NCBI GenBank assembly: GCA_033675265.1
Contig: JAUJYZ010001550.1
Coordinates: 184,501-248,500, forward strand
Direction of reading: 5' to 3'
DNA from: Actinostola sp. cb2023
Taxonomy: Eukaryota > Cnidaria > Anthozoa > Actiniaria > Actinostolidae
DNA length: 64,000 nt
A program made the position numbers and the translations under genes. The notes under the pieces were generated by a model. That model did not search any database. It saw only the letters and a list, made by a program, of their open reading frames with translations, and was not told where the DNA came from. Positions 22,890-32,851 of this stretch are shown here, piece by piece. Position 1 is the first letter of the stretch, and each line of letters opens with the position of its first letter.

Positions 22890-23393
22890 GATTTCATTTT
22901 GCCGCAGCTTAATTAAGTTCAATATATATGTATTTTATATCAAAATGCGAGTAAAATTACAGAGTATTAGAATCAGCTGGCGGTAGGTTTTTGATTAATT
23001 GACACAATTCCCAAGCGATTCAGAGGTTTTTTTTGTGTGCAGCGTATGCCACGCTCTCTCGATCATATCTTTTCAGAGATTTCAGTTCGATCGATTTTGA
23101 AGAAACGAGAAATGCCGCGGTCAAACATATTTATTTTTGCTTGAATTTCCAGCGTATTCATTCCTTACATGTTCGTCTTTTATATTTTGCTGGTAGGTTT
23201 TTGGTTTTTATTTTAACAATGCAGTAAAAAGCAAAAATGTATCAAAATCATGCTGTTTTTATTGATAGACCGTCGTCGCCTCATCTCCATATGTGAAACA
23301 GTGACCTTTTGTATAACATAAGTTTGATATGTCTATTGTTTAATCAATGCTATTTAGTACTAATTAGTTAGTACTGTTTCACGGACATATGGT
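22350..23393. mobile_element. 1.04-kb element with short inverted ends
   Basis: ACCATATGTCCGTGAAA at the left and TTTCACGGACATATGGT at the right are a perfect 17-bp inverted pair, each followed inwards by TAGTACTAAT/AAATAGTACT words. The interior holds a 39-base A tract at 22846-22884 and no credible protein. No target duplication could be seen. Confidence 0.5.
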
Positions 23394-24660
23394 TTGTTCT
23401 CTACTGAACATCTCAACAATAAATACCATACGTAAATATGCATATTTATGGCGCTTTTTAGCTGATAACAAGGAACCAGGGGATGCACGTGTAGCGAACG
23501 CTGTAAGCGTAAAACGCTAGGGAGGTTTGGGGGCATGTTCCCCCAGAAAATTTTGAAATCTAGAGGGTCGAAAATGCTATATATTTCCAGCTATTCTCAC
23601 AAAGCGCATGCGCTGTAGAACCTATAGTTGGCGATTTGTGACGGAGCGAAGTATACAAAAAAAGTATAGGCGTTTTATATATATATATATTTTTTGTAAT
23701 TAGTTATAGTTATTGTAATGCGCACTTGATCATTTTATGAAAAGTGCGCAATATAAATTAATAAATTATTATTATTATAACTCTTGCACTGCACAAGAAG
23801 CCCGAGTAATACACAAACAATTTATGTTAGCACGAGATGTTTGTTTAATTAATAGTTCTATTAAATACTTATTCTATTGTAAAGGTATGCATATGCTTTT
23901 AGATCATTAATTGGTAGCAATAATAATGACGGACTTCAAAACATATCAGTTCAGTAATGATCGGCTGATATGTCACTCCTAAGTGAACTCAAAACTGACC
24001 GTTTCTGACGAGCTAAAAATTTAATTCACAAAGGAACAGGTCATTCTTCAGGATCATACTGAGCACTGACTATTCAAAACTATTTAATCTGAAGGCAAAT
24101 CTAATGCCGTGTTTACACTTGGAGGTTTATATACTGAAGTAAACGAGTTACCGAACCTTGGTAGAAATTAGAAAGCTATTGTTTCTTGAGCAGTAAACCT
24201 TAGTTTTCTGATTTGTACCTTGGTAAAGCGCTCAAGTACAAACACGGCATAAGACTAGTCAAGACCAATGACAAGTACTAAGGACCGTAGAACAATGGTT
24301 ATTGAGTAGGTTTTTTGTTCTCATTGTTGACGTGTAGTTTTTGCGCTAAAGCCGGAATTGTTGTCGACTACAATTAGTTTACCTTTATACAATCAATCAT
24401 GTTTTGATATGATACTGGCGTCGCTGAACCGCTAAAAGCATTGCAATTTATCGGCTAGTTACGGAGTGTGTTTGTTTGTTCGTCTGTGCGTTTGTTTGTG
24501 AACTAAGTTGCTCGTCAACTTAATTTACGAAGCAGGGCTCTTCGACGATGAAACCGACTGCCGAAGACTCTTGCGAAATCGAAAACTCCTGATTGTACAT
24601 CGGTGAAAAGAAATTTGGAGCGGGCTGTTTACCACGGCAACGCACAGCCGCGCCGCGCCG
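23394..24660. other. Non-genic region with repeat fragments
   Basis: Contains GGGGGCATGTTCCCCC-type sequence near 23530 that also occurs in the hAT-like element at 57.4-58.7 kb, and a likely retroelement 3' tail (GTGCGCAATATAAATTAATA, then ATT repeats, 23730-23777). A family-1 Helentron-like 5' end follows at about 23812 on the minus strand. A small MITE with TGCCGTGTTTACACTT / AAGTACAAACACGGCA lies at about 24110-24252. No gene seen. Confidence 0.5.
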
Positions 24661-24669
24661 TTCAAAGCG

Positions 24670-24736
24670 GTAAGAAAACTTATAGTTTCAACCAGTTTTT
24701 AACCGTTCTAATTTTGCTTCTTAACTTCACATTTAG
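24670..24736 (+). other. Probable 5' leader intron of the 24.8-kb gene
   Basis: AAAGCG|GTAAGAAAAC and a pyrimidine-rich CTTCACATTTAG| fit donor and acceptor, giving a 67-bp intron that ends 29 bases before the ATG. If real, it supports transcription of the downstream frame. Confidence 0.45.
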
Positions 24737-24765
24737 TTGGAGCCGGAAAATGACTGGCAAAAGTC

Positions 24766-25836
24766 ATGGTTGATGTCATAACAAAAGCGCAAAAGAAAAG
24801 AGCAAATACTCGCCTGACGAGTCAACAAAGAAAAGACAGTTTATTTATGATGCTTTCGTCACTATCAAAGCACAAATCAAACACACTCAATGCTTCAAAC
24901 CTTGGCGGCTTTAGCCATCTAAAAATCACCCCAACACCTCGACAAAACGACGAGAAAAAGGATGTTCCTTTGAAACAGGATGAAACTTTGAAAAAGCAGG
25001 CAAAACAGCCCCGGGAACTTACACCATATTCATTGAAGAGGCTGGAAAAGTTGACGAAGGTTGATCGGAACAGCGAAGTCGCTCCTGGCCCACAACTGGC
25101 GAAGTTGAATGAGAAAACAAGGGGAAAAGTTTGTAAAAGAAGAAGTATGAAATTGAGGCAAATGCGAAATTTGAGCAGCGAGAAAGAGTTGAATAAACTG
25201 CCGCTGCAATCTTGTACGCTGAGCACATCTGAGAAATCCTTTAGCTCTTGGAAAAAGAAGCTGATACCGCATTCCAAGCAACTAAGCCCAGCTGTACAGA
25301 CAGTGCGAAACGAAACAGCAGAGAATGTACACGAAAGTGTCAGACAAACACAGCCAAATGAGCAAGGAGAAGCACAGGATAGTAGAGAATCTAATCAAGA
25401 CGTCGTCACAAAACGAGATAGAAAGAAAGACTGCCAGCCCAATCTAGCTTGTGTAGTTTGGGCTCCCGAGCATAAAAAGCCACAGAATCTACTTCCGCCG
25501 CTTAACATTACAAAGTTTCAAGGCCCAAACGATATCGAAGCTTTCTTTCAACAGCATTTCGAGAAAAGGTTGAGCCAAAGAAATAATGAAAGGCTACATC
25601 CGGGGATTGAGTGGATTTCGCTTTTCAGAAGTAAAGGATTCCGCCCAGGCTCTTCGCGCACTTTCCCGACCAAAGGAGAGCTTGAGATCATGAAGTCAAG
25701 AGAATGGGTCATGAATAACCCGATGTGCTATTTTGCGAGGTACGCAAAGTATGTCGGGGTAGAAAAGAGGAACCAGACCCCACGTGACTGCATTAGTGAA
25801 AAATATAGGCTCATGCAGAGAAGCATAAGCATTTAG
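24766..25836 (+). CDS. Unrecognised basic protein, 356 residues
   Basis: I do not recognise this protein. The frame is intact from MVDVITKAQKKRANTRLT to a stop at 25834-25836. The first 240 residues are Lys/Arg/Gln/Ser-rich and low in hydrophobics, so likely disordered. From about residue 243 the composition changes to an ordered look: FQGPNDIEAFFQQHFEKRLS, GIEWISLFRSKGFRP, REWVMNNPMCYFARYAKYVG. No signal peptide or membrane segment is visible. The basic, disordered N-terminus plus compact C-terminus would suit a nuclear or nucleic-acid-associated protein, but that is inference only. A plausible 67-bp leader intron lies just upstream. No transposon ends are seen directly around it. The first ATG is used. 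Confidence 0.65.
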   Translation: MVDVITKAQKKRANTRLTSQQRKDSLFMMLSSLSKHKSNTLNASNLGGFSHLKITPTPRQNDEKKDVPLKQDETLKKQAKQPRELTPYSLKRLEKLTKVDRNSEVAPGPQLAKLNEKTRGKVCKRRSMKLRQMRNLSSEKELNKLPLQSCTLSTSEKSFSSWKKKLIPHSKQLSPAVQTVRNETAENVHESVRQTQPNEQGEAQDSRESNQDVVTKRDRKKDCQPNLACVVWAPEHKKPQNLLPPLNITKFQGPNDIEAFFQQHFEKRLSQRNNERLHPGIEWISLFRSKGFRPGSSRTFPTKGELEIMKSREWVMNNPMCYFARYAKYVGVEKRNQTPRDCISEKYRLMQRSISI

Positions 25837-26417
25837 ACAGAGTAGAAAAGCGTGCACGTAAGTGCATTCAATGTGCTTTAAGGTTCATTAGAATGATTCA
25901 CGTAAACGCAGAGAACAAACGAACGAAGGACAGATCAAACGCACGCGATTCGTGCGTAAGGACATAAGAAGCCCAATATAATAATATTTATTCCGTGCGC
26001 TCTACCACAGGAAGCCCAATATAATATTTATTCCGTGCGCTGTACCACAGGAAGCCCGTCAAAAAGGACATGGCGGGCAGACTCACATTTCATATCAAAG
26101 AATGAAGACCGAAATGATATTATTTCAATTATAAAGTAATATTTTAATTGTATCTTGGGTTTTACGGGAGCCCAATGGAATGTTTTCTGGCGGGTCGCGT
26201 TAATTATCCGATGTAATTCATTCATATTATTTTATAATTAAATAAAATATATTTATGTTCATTTTGTCTTTTAAATTTGATATTATAGTCATAGAGGACT
26301 CCACTTTTAAAATGAAAACCACTTTTACAATGTTACGGATTATTATTATATTATTATTATATTATTATTATTTTTTTATTATTGTTCCCAACGCACTCAA
26401 GCTATATTTGTAACAAT
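25837..26417. other. Non-genic stretch
   Basis: Contains a short direct duplication (TATTTATTCCGTGCGCT at 25985 and 26026, each ending in ACCACAGGAAGCCC) and an ATT microsatellite near 26340-26380. No gene seen. Confidence 0.5.
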
Positions 26418-26679
26418 ACAGTCATTTGCAAAAATTCTGGCCGCTACGAAATATCAATATATCAATATATCGGGTGCATTATGGGTAATTAAATAATCGA
26501 AAATTCCCCTTAAAGCGGGTTAACGCCAGAAAAGTTGGTAGAAATATTTAGTATAATGTTTATTTTAGTCTTATGTTTGTTGTTTGTAAATTTTGCTTCA
26601 TTTAATAGTATTAGTGATGCACCCGATATATTGATATATTGATATATCGTGGCGGCCAGAATTTTTGCAAATGACTGTA
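26418..26679. mobile_element. Tc1/mariner-type MITE, copy 1
   Basis: TA-flanked CAGTCATTTGCAAAAATTCT and its complement form the ends. Next to each come AATATATC/GATATATT repeats and CGGGTGCAT/ATGCACCCG. The same element occurs at 39342-39557, somewhat shorter. Confidence 0.8.
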
Positions 26680-27527
26680 TCATTTATTATATTGCTGGTT
26701 TTCATTAGACGTCACTTCCGGTCTCGTGAGGAATTTTCATCAGCTGAATTGCACCTTTTCAAAAGAATACTCTCTGCTTGATAGCACATGGAGGGCAGTG
26801 TTTGCCCGTCATTTGAAGCAAATAATGAGATTCAAGGAGTTTTAACAGCTGATTGAAAGCCAGCAATTAAACTAGAATTATACAATCACTGTAATCTTTG
26901 AAATGAAAATATATAACCACAGACAAAAAATATTGGATTAACTTGAAAAGCGTTTTCCTCGAGTACAATACAATAATTTAATTAAGAAATCCAGATTGGA
27001 TTTTCATCCTTATTTTACAATGAATGATAGAAAGAAAAAATCCCCCAGGGAACTGAATCAGTCGATGTGATGACATCAAATTACTGATGAAATGCCCTTG
27101 CTAAAGATTCTAACACATCAGTAATGTTCAGTATGCACTGCAAAAGATGTAATTCGCTTTAATTTAGCCATTCGTTATCGCAATTGTGATACCCTGTCCA
27201 TCCATGCCGTAACTACCAAGTACATGTAGCATTCTTTGACATTTTGAACTCTCCGGCCCCGAGCGCCGCCTAGCCTTCACTGACCCCAAGTGGCCTACCT
27301 GTAGCCTGGAACTGGTCCCTGTTGCCCATGCCACTATCTTATATCACAGACATTATGTGGTAATCACAACTGAAGACGAATCATCACTTCAACTGATTTA
27401 TCGAATGCGCTGCGGAGATTTTACTCCTAAATCGTGAGTTCGCCCTTTTTAATCCGTTATTCAAATTTGTCTAAAAAAAGTGCGTCATTTTCAAGAGGAC
27501 GGGTTTTAAACTGGAGAGACTTTCGAG
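26680..27527. other. Non-genic stretch upstream of the Ser-Gly gene
   Basis: Presumed to hold the promoter of the gene at 27528. No repeat family, RNA gene or promoter motif was recognised. Confidence 0.4.
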
Positions 27528-29807
27528 ATGGAATTGTTCAGTGGTACAGGACTGAATGCTTGGTTCTTGAAAATCTATTTTGTAGTAGTGCTATGTATCA
27601 CGTCGGAGACCCAGGCTGCACAAAAGAAAGGATTCAGAGGAGGAGAGAAAAGCTACGGCATCAAAGTCGAAGCCAATCCTATCGGGACTAATTTATTTTA
27701 CAAACTACCCGAAGCCAAGGCTAAATCATCTTCGCCAATGGATTGGAAAGTCGACAACGACAATGCACAGATGATGGTTGCATTGAATTCTCCTATTGCT
27801 GCTTTTGTTTACACTACAAATCCTAAATTCAACGTCAAAGGAGAATGGCCAGGCTATAAGACAAAACTCAAACTACCTAAAGATGTCAAGACTGCGAAGA
27901 AAAATGAGATGGGAAGGCTTGATGATGATGAGATAAGTGGCTCTGGTTCTGACCTGTTTGCTGGAGGACACTCTTGCTGGAAGTGGGACGTTTGTGTCTG
28001 GAAATGATGAGGATTTCAGCGGTTCTGGCTCAGCAGAACCCCAAGAACAGATCGATGAAGATTCATCAGCTTCTGGCAGCAGTTCTGATGTTGACGAAGA
28101 AGACTCAAGGCAAAATTATGGCGAGGACGTTGAAGAATTTAAATTACCGAAACGAAGGTCAAAAGTCATCCATCGCACCAAACCTCATCAACACGACGAC
28201 CAAGGAAAAGTTAAGAAAGAACAGGACGACGAATTTTTGAAAAAAGTCAAATACGCCGTTGAGAAGCTAAAGCACTTCGACTTGAACGACCCCAAGACAA
28301 GCAGAGCTTTGAAAGACATCATTACTCATGCAAAACGAGTAGTCATCGAAGCCAAGACGGTTCTCCGTGATGTTGTTAGTGTTGTACGAAGCGTACAATA
28401 CTTCGTCACAGGAAAATACAACTCTGAAGAAGACGACGAGTCAACGATGACACTTCCCGATGAAGATACGGCCTTGGAGAAAACCGCTACAAATGCGCGG
28501 GAGGATGCCAAGCACGCGGCGCGTCAGGCCGATTTTGCCGCCAAAAGAGCACAAGCCGCATCCAAAATGGCGGAAGAAATTGCGAATAATTTTTGGAAGG
28601 TAGCACAGAAGTCCAGAGCTTTAGCAAAATTGCGGGATGTTGTATCTCCATATACAAACCCAACAATAAAGAAACTTGTAAAAATACATGAAAATAGCCA
28701 TCAAAGAAACAAGCTACTGAACACCAAGGAAAACGCAGCAAAGAATTCCAAGCATTTCAAGAATGACACTAGTGAGGTCAAGAAACACGAGCATAATGGC
28801 AAGGATTTGCCGTCAAAAATTGACGAAAAACCCAGCAAGAACGCAACAGAAACTGAGACGAATTTCATTGCTGACAATAAAACAACAGAAACAACAAGAG
28901 AAAGACTCGAAAACGAGAAAGCGATCAAAATGGACGACACGAAGAAAAGTATTAATTAGCAAAAGTTCATGTAATTCATGAAGAGGGCGAGAGAACAACG
29001 AAGCACAACGACAAAGGCGAACGAGTTAATCCGAGAGTAGTACAAAACGAAACACAGCTACCGAGGAAGGTCATCAAGCAAGAACGAGTTGGAAAGCAAC
29101 AATCGAAAGACAATTTCAACAAAATGACGAAAGATGATAACACCAAAGATACTAAAAGTATCGACACAGATGAATTTTTGGTTTCCGAAGCTGCCGACAT
29201 TGCAAAGAAAGATGCAGAGCTCGCCAAACAAATGGCATCGCTTGTGAAATTCAAAGTGAAAAAGCTACGCAAATTGAAAAGCAAAATTACCGAGAAACAC
29301 CAAGTCAAAGCCTTGAATATGCACGAGAAGAAAATTATGGAATCACCAAAGGACGTGAACGAAGTGATAAAAAGTTCACCCCGTTTATCACAAAACAAAG
29401 TGAAAATACCAAACAGCAAGGCACAGGATACAGAGGTTAAAGTAAAGAACCAAGGCAAACACTCCGCACCAAAAAGCGAGTCGAGAAAAGGCAACGATGA
29501 CGACAGCACTGGAAATGACGTCAACAATTCCACCCAATCAGCGTCGGCCATTTCAGGTAGCTATGACGTAGAACTGGAGCTCGAACCAGGAAAACTGGAA
29601 TATTCAAAAGGGGGAGCCGGAAAGATGAGTGAAAAGAGAATCAAGATTAAGAATATGACAACGGATGGCAAGAACCGAAAGATTTCTCCCGTGACTTTTG
29701 GGAAGATTTTGAAAGCAATAAGGCAAGTCGAGGGGATTCTAGGCTTCACTATTGAAAAACAAGAAAAAGTTTCGAAGAAAACGCACAAGAAACGTAAACA
29801 TTTGTAG
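27528..29807 (+). CDS. Secreted acidic Ser-Gly proteoglycan-like protein, in three frame segments
   Basis: I know no family for it. Segment 1 (27528 to about 27967) starts with a signal peptide (WFLKIYFVVVLCITSETQA, likely cut before AQKK), a globular-looking stretch of about 100 residues, then acid-flanked DDDEISGSGSD. Segment 2 (about 27965-28959, frame +1) continues smoothly with LAGSGTFVSG, DFSGSGSAEP and SASGSSSDVDEED, then a Lys/Glu/Ala-rich part with ARQADFAAKRAQAASKMAEE that looks helical. Segment 3 (about 28960-29807, back in the first frame) has a similar helix-prone part (EAADIAKKDAELAKQMASL) and a Lys-rich tail. Clusters of SGSG next to Asp/Glu are the known context for glycosaminoglycan attachment, so a secreted matrix proteoglycan of about 760 residues is likely. 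The two frame breaks cancel: either base errors or real lesions. No intron fits. Confidence 0.6.
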
Positions 29808-29851
29808 AAAACATTGTGAATAGATTTTACATGAGGGTCGTGGGATATTTT

Positions 29852-29857
29852 AATAAA
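29852..29857 (+). promoter_or_regulatory. Candidate polyadenylation signal
   Basis: AATAAA about 45 bases after the stop codon at 29807, followed by a GT-rich stretch (TTTGTTGTGTTGTTGTTG). This is a good 3' end signal for the Ser-Gly gene. Confidence 0.6.
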
Positions 29858-29859
29858 TT

Positions 29860-30298
29860 TGTTGTGTTGTTGTTGTTTGTTTGTTTGCTTTTGGTTCGTC
29901 TCGGTGAATATTTTCCGATATTCACTTCGCCTTCGGCGAATAATTGTTTTAGTATAATCACTGAGTTGAACAAGTAAGAAAAGGAAACGTGGGAAAATCG
30001 GCAATCGTTCGCTGTTAAGGCTTGAATTCAATGTTTATTAACGGCCTTTTCGAGTAACTTTAAACCACGCAGAAAACTGATCTAACTTATCAAAGTATGG
30101 ACTCACAACTTTATCCTATATTTTGTCGCATATTTGTGTTTATCAGGCCCAGTATGTTTATATTCTCTTCTGAAACCTCGACGAACCTGGTTGGCCGCCA
30201 TCTTGCCGAAAATCGAGAAATAGTCCGAAGTTCTCAGCCAATCAGCGCGCTTGATTTTCTATGATCACCTGTAATCGATTTTCAAAATAAAAAAATCA
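29860..30298. other. Non-genic stretch
   Basis: Only small palindromes are seen (GTGAATATTTTCCGATATTCAC near 29904, CGCCTTCGGCG near 29929). No gene. Confidence 0.45.
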
Positions 30299-30546
30299 AT
30301 ACTCCCGTTTCGAGTTTGTTTAGACACCGCTGTACTCCTTGACAAAAGACGCGTTTGCTCAGGCTTAGCCTCAATCCAGAGAATAGCCCGTGCAATTAAA
30401 AATGGTTTCTATTGTTGAATGTCAACACTTTTTCACATTCTCGTTGGTATTTGTGAATAATTTACACTGAATTGAGGCTAAGCCTGAGCAAATGCGTCTT
30501 TTGTCAAGGACAGCGGTCATCGCTTAACAACTCGAAACTGGAGTAT
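30299..30546. mobile_element. MITE family 'ACTCC-GTTTCGAG', copy 1
   Basis: Inverted ends built of ATACTCC, GTTTCGAGTT, GTCCTTGACAAAAGACGC and CTCAGGCTTAGCCTCAAT. Related copies at 42503-42733 and 62747-62990 keep the same order. About 250 bp, no coding capacity. Confidence 0.75.
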
Positions 30547-31305
30547 TCCGCGGCATATACTGAAGACAAAATTTATTTTCTCAAGAAAGTTAGATATCTC
30601 TTGTACTAGCAATACTTGAGTATTATTTTTTTGCAAATCTTTCTTAGATATTAACATATAATTTACGTTCAATATGGAATATCATCCGCCATTTTGCCGT
30701 TTTACCGTCGGCTCAAATCTTTTTATTTGTGACGTCGTTTATGGGGAATATTAAAATCCGTTCACAACATTCTCTCGGGTACAAGAAAATACAATGCACT
30801 TATAATTACTCTATATTGTGACTGCACTTTCCCTTGGGATAGGTGACGTCTATTATGGGGAATAATTACTGAAGTGAGCCGCGATCATTTCAGCGGTAAT
30901 CTATATCTTTCTACAATTAAAACTCAAGTTTCTTCTCCATAAAAATAAAAACAATCGAAAATTCGTTTAGAAAATGAATGAACACAACATTCTCTTTGTT
31001 TTTATCGAAAGATAAATTTAGGCTTCAGTTCTCCTTTAAGCTGTTTTATGAGCTGCGCTAACGTTCAACTCTTGCACAGTGCCCCTTTTTGTCATTACAA
31101 TTCTTAATTATTAGATTATTATTTCCAAGTCTTGGGAATTGAAAGTTTCCAGCGATTTTTCAAAACACACACATGGGAGTTTGCATGCAGATTTTATACT
31201 GATCCAGTGGATTTTTACAACTATAGCTGTGGAGTTTTAATGAGGATCCTTACAACTGTATGTCAAATTCGGTGCGCTTTTCGGGAACGTTTTTGATGGC
31301 TTTAA
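30547..31305. other. Non-genic stretch
   Basis: AT-rich. Contains imperfect inverted words (GTGACGTC, ATGGGGAATA) near 30730-30870 that hint at an old MITE. No gene seen. Confidence 0.4.
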
Positions 31306-31623
31306 GGCCCTTACAGATGAGCAAGTTTTCTATGTTTAATGTTTTTAAATGTTTAATGACAAGTGTCCGTGACAAGTTTACTTGCTCGTGTGTATAAACA
31401 ACAAGTTTTCTTTGACAAGTTTTGCCTTGACAAGTTTTCATTTGCTCGTGTGAACGAATAAACCTTGTTGGCCATACAGACAAGCAAGTTTTGCAAATTC
31501 AGCAAGTTTTCCTCGTCAAGTTACCTTGTTCAAAAACTAGCATATCAGTTGTTGAACAAATGCACTTGACAAGGAAAAACATGGCAAAACTTGTCTTAGA
31601 AAACTTGCTCGTCTGTAAGGGCC
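31306..31623. mobile_element. MITE with GGCCCTTACAGA ends
   Basis: GGCCCTTACAGATGAGCAAG at the left mirrors CTTGCTCGTCTGTAAGGGCC at the right. The interior is a run of GACAAGTTTT words in both orientations. Confidence 0.65.
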
Positions 31624-31663
31624 TTTATAAATCGTTGCATCGTGTGACAAACGCATAAAGCCG

Positions 31664-31788
31664 CATCTACACGAGCAAGTTTTCCTGACAAGGAACAATT
31701 AGCGATGTTTTTGTCGTCTACACGAGCAAGTCTTCCTTGTCAAGGAAAACTTGTTAAGGAAGATTTGCTCGTGTAAATGCGGCTTAAC
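31664..31788. mobile_element. Small palindromic MITE
   Basis: AAGCCGCATCTACACGAGCA at the left mirrors GCTCGTGTAAATGCGGCTT at the right, with CAAGGAAAACTTG in between. It shares the ACGAGCAAGTTTTC vocabulary with the neighbouring MITE. Confidence 0.6.
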
Positions 31789-31789
31789 A

Positions 31790-32317
31790 AACACACAACA
31801 GTGTCAATGCACGTATGAATGACGAACGACGACACAAGCTACACAATTACTAGCAATATAATTTGTATTTAATGTGATATTGTTCCCATGTCTAGAGTGC
31901 ACGATAAGTATAAATTTTACAAAAAATCCCCAACTTTTTGGTGACGAAATTCACCTACACGTACAGCAAACTAAAGTTTTTCGTAATTACATAAATACAC
32001 CTAAAGAAACAACAAATATATAATAGAATCAGATTTTTAAAATACAAATAAAAGTTCTTTTTTTAATTAAAATAGCAAAAGTACAGAGTGTTTATAAATT
32101 TTGCGATTTTTCGGTTTGTTTAGTCTGTAAAACTAACTACAAAGCTAGGGTTAGCTAGCTTATTCTCGAGAACGGTATTGTTAAATCCAGTTCCAATTGC
32201 TGGATTGTTTATTCTTCAATGAAACATCCAGATGTTTATGAGGAATTGAAGAAAATTCATCTTTGTAAAGCGCGAAATATTTTTATATCCAAATTATCTT
32301 AATCAAATCATCTTGAA
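31790..32317. other. Non-genic stretch
   Basis: AT-rich, no recognisable gene or repeat. Confidence 0.4.
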
Positions 32318-32648
32318 GAAATGGTCAACGCTCAGCGTGCGTCCATGAGTTATGGATGCACGCGGGAGGCTGCTAAGCACGAGAGAAGCGTAAGAGTCGC
32401 ACGAGGCATATCCGAGTGCGACTCTAGCTTCTTGAGTGCTTAGCAGCCGACCAAGTGCATCCATAACTCGATGGGCGCACAGCTGAAGCGTTGACCATTT
32501 CTTTTATAACATAGTTACTGCAAATTCAAATAAAACAATTTTATTTTCCAATTGATTTCAGAGCGCGCGCTATGCCGATGATGTGAGCGTGCGTCCATTG
32601 AGCTAATTAGCCAATCAGAGTGTGCGTTATATCAATGCTATGTTATAA
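32318..32648 (+). repeat. 330-bp dispersed foldback repeat, copy 1
   Basis: GAAATGGTCAACGCTCAGCG, GCATCCATAACTC-type palindromes, GGGAGGCTGCTAAGCA and AGCCAATCAGAGTGTGCGTT. An inverted copy occurs at 51374-51711 in a Sec31 intron. The interior is itself an inverted pair (GCTGCTAAGCAC / GTGCTTAGCAGC). Confidence 0.7.
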
Positions 32649-32665
32649 TGCATGATGGCGTCATA

Positions 32666-32798
32666 TACTACAAGTACCAGAATGCTTTGCCCATTTTCTT
32701 TTGTTAGATAATTAGCACCAATTGTCTTACTATTCTCATGAGGGAATAAAAATCTGAATAAGAAAGAAAATTCCCAAAGCATTCTGGTACTTGTAGTA
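32666..32798. mobile_element. 133-bp MITE just downstream of the R-SNARE gene
   Basis: TACTACAAGTACCAGAATGC and its complement are the ends of a compact hairpin element. It ends about 50 bp from the stop codon of the R-SNARE gene, so it may lie in that gene's 3' region. Confidence 0.65.
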
Positions 32799-32845
32799 AA
32801 AGTGTAGTTAATTTGTATTTATATAAATCATTTTTTATAACTATT

Positions 32846-32851
32846 TTTATT
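32846..32851 (-). promoter_or_regulatory. Candidate polyadenylation signal of the R-SNARE gene
   Basis: AATAAA on the minus strand shares a base with the TAA stop (TTGTAAATAAAAATAG). If used, the 3' untranslated region would be very short. Confidence 0.35.

Noticed and set aside
24822..25281. Antisense frames within the 24.8-kb gene
   Set aside because: Composition mirrors the plus-strand gene; no independent support.
28976..29551. 191-residue antisense frame opposite the Ser-Gly gene
   Set aside because: Ser/Leu/Phe-rich complement of a Lys/Glu-rich coding strand; typical shadow.
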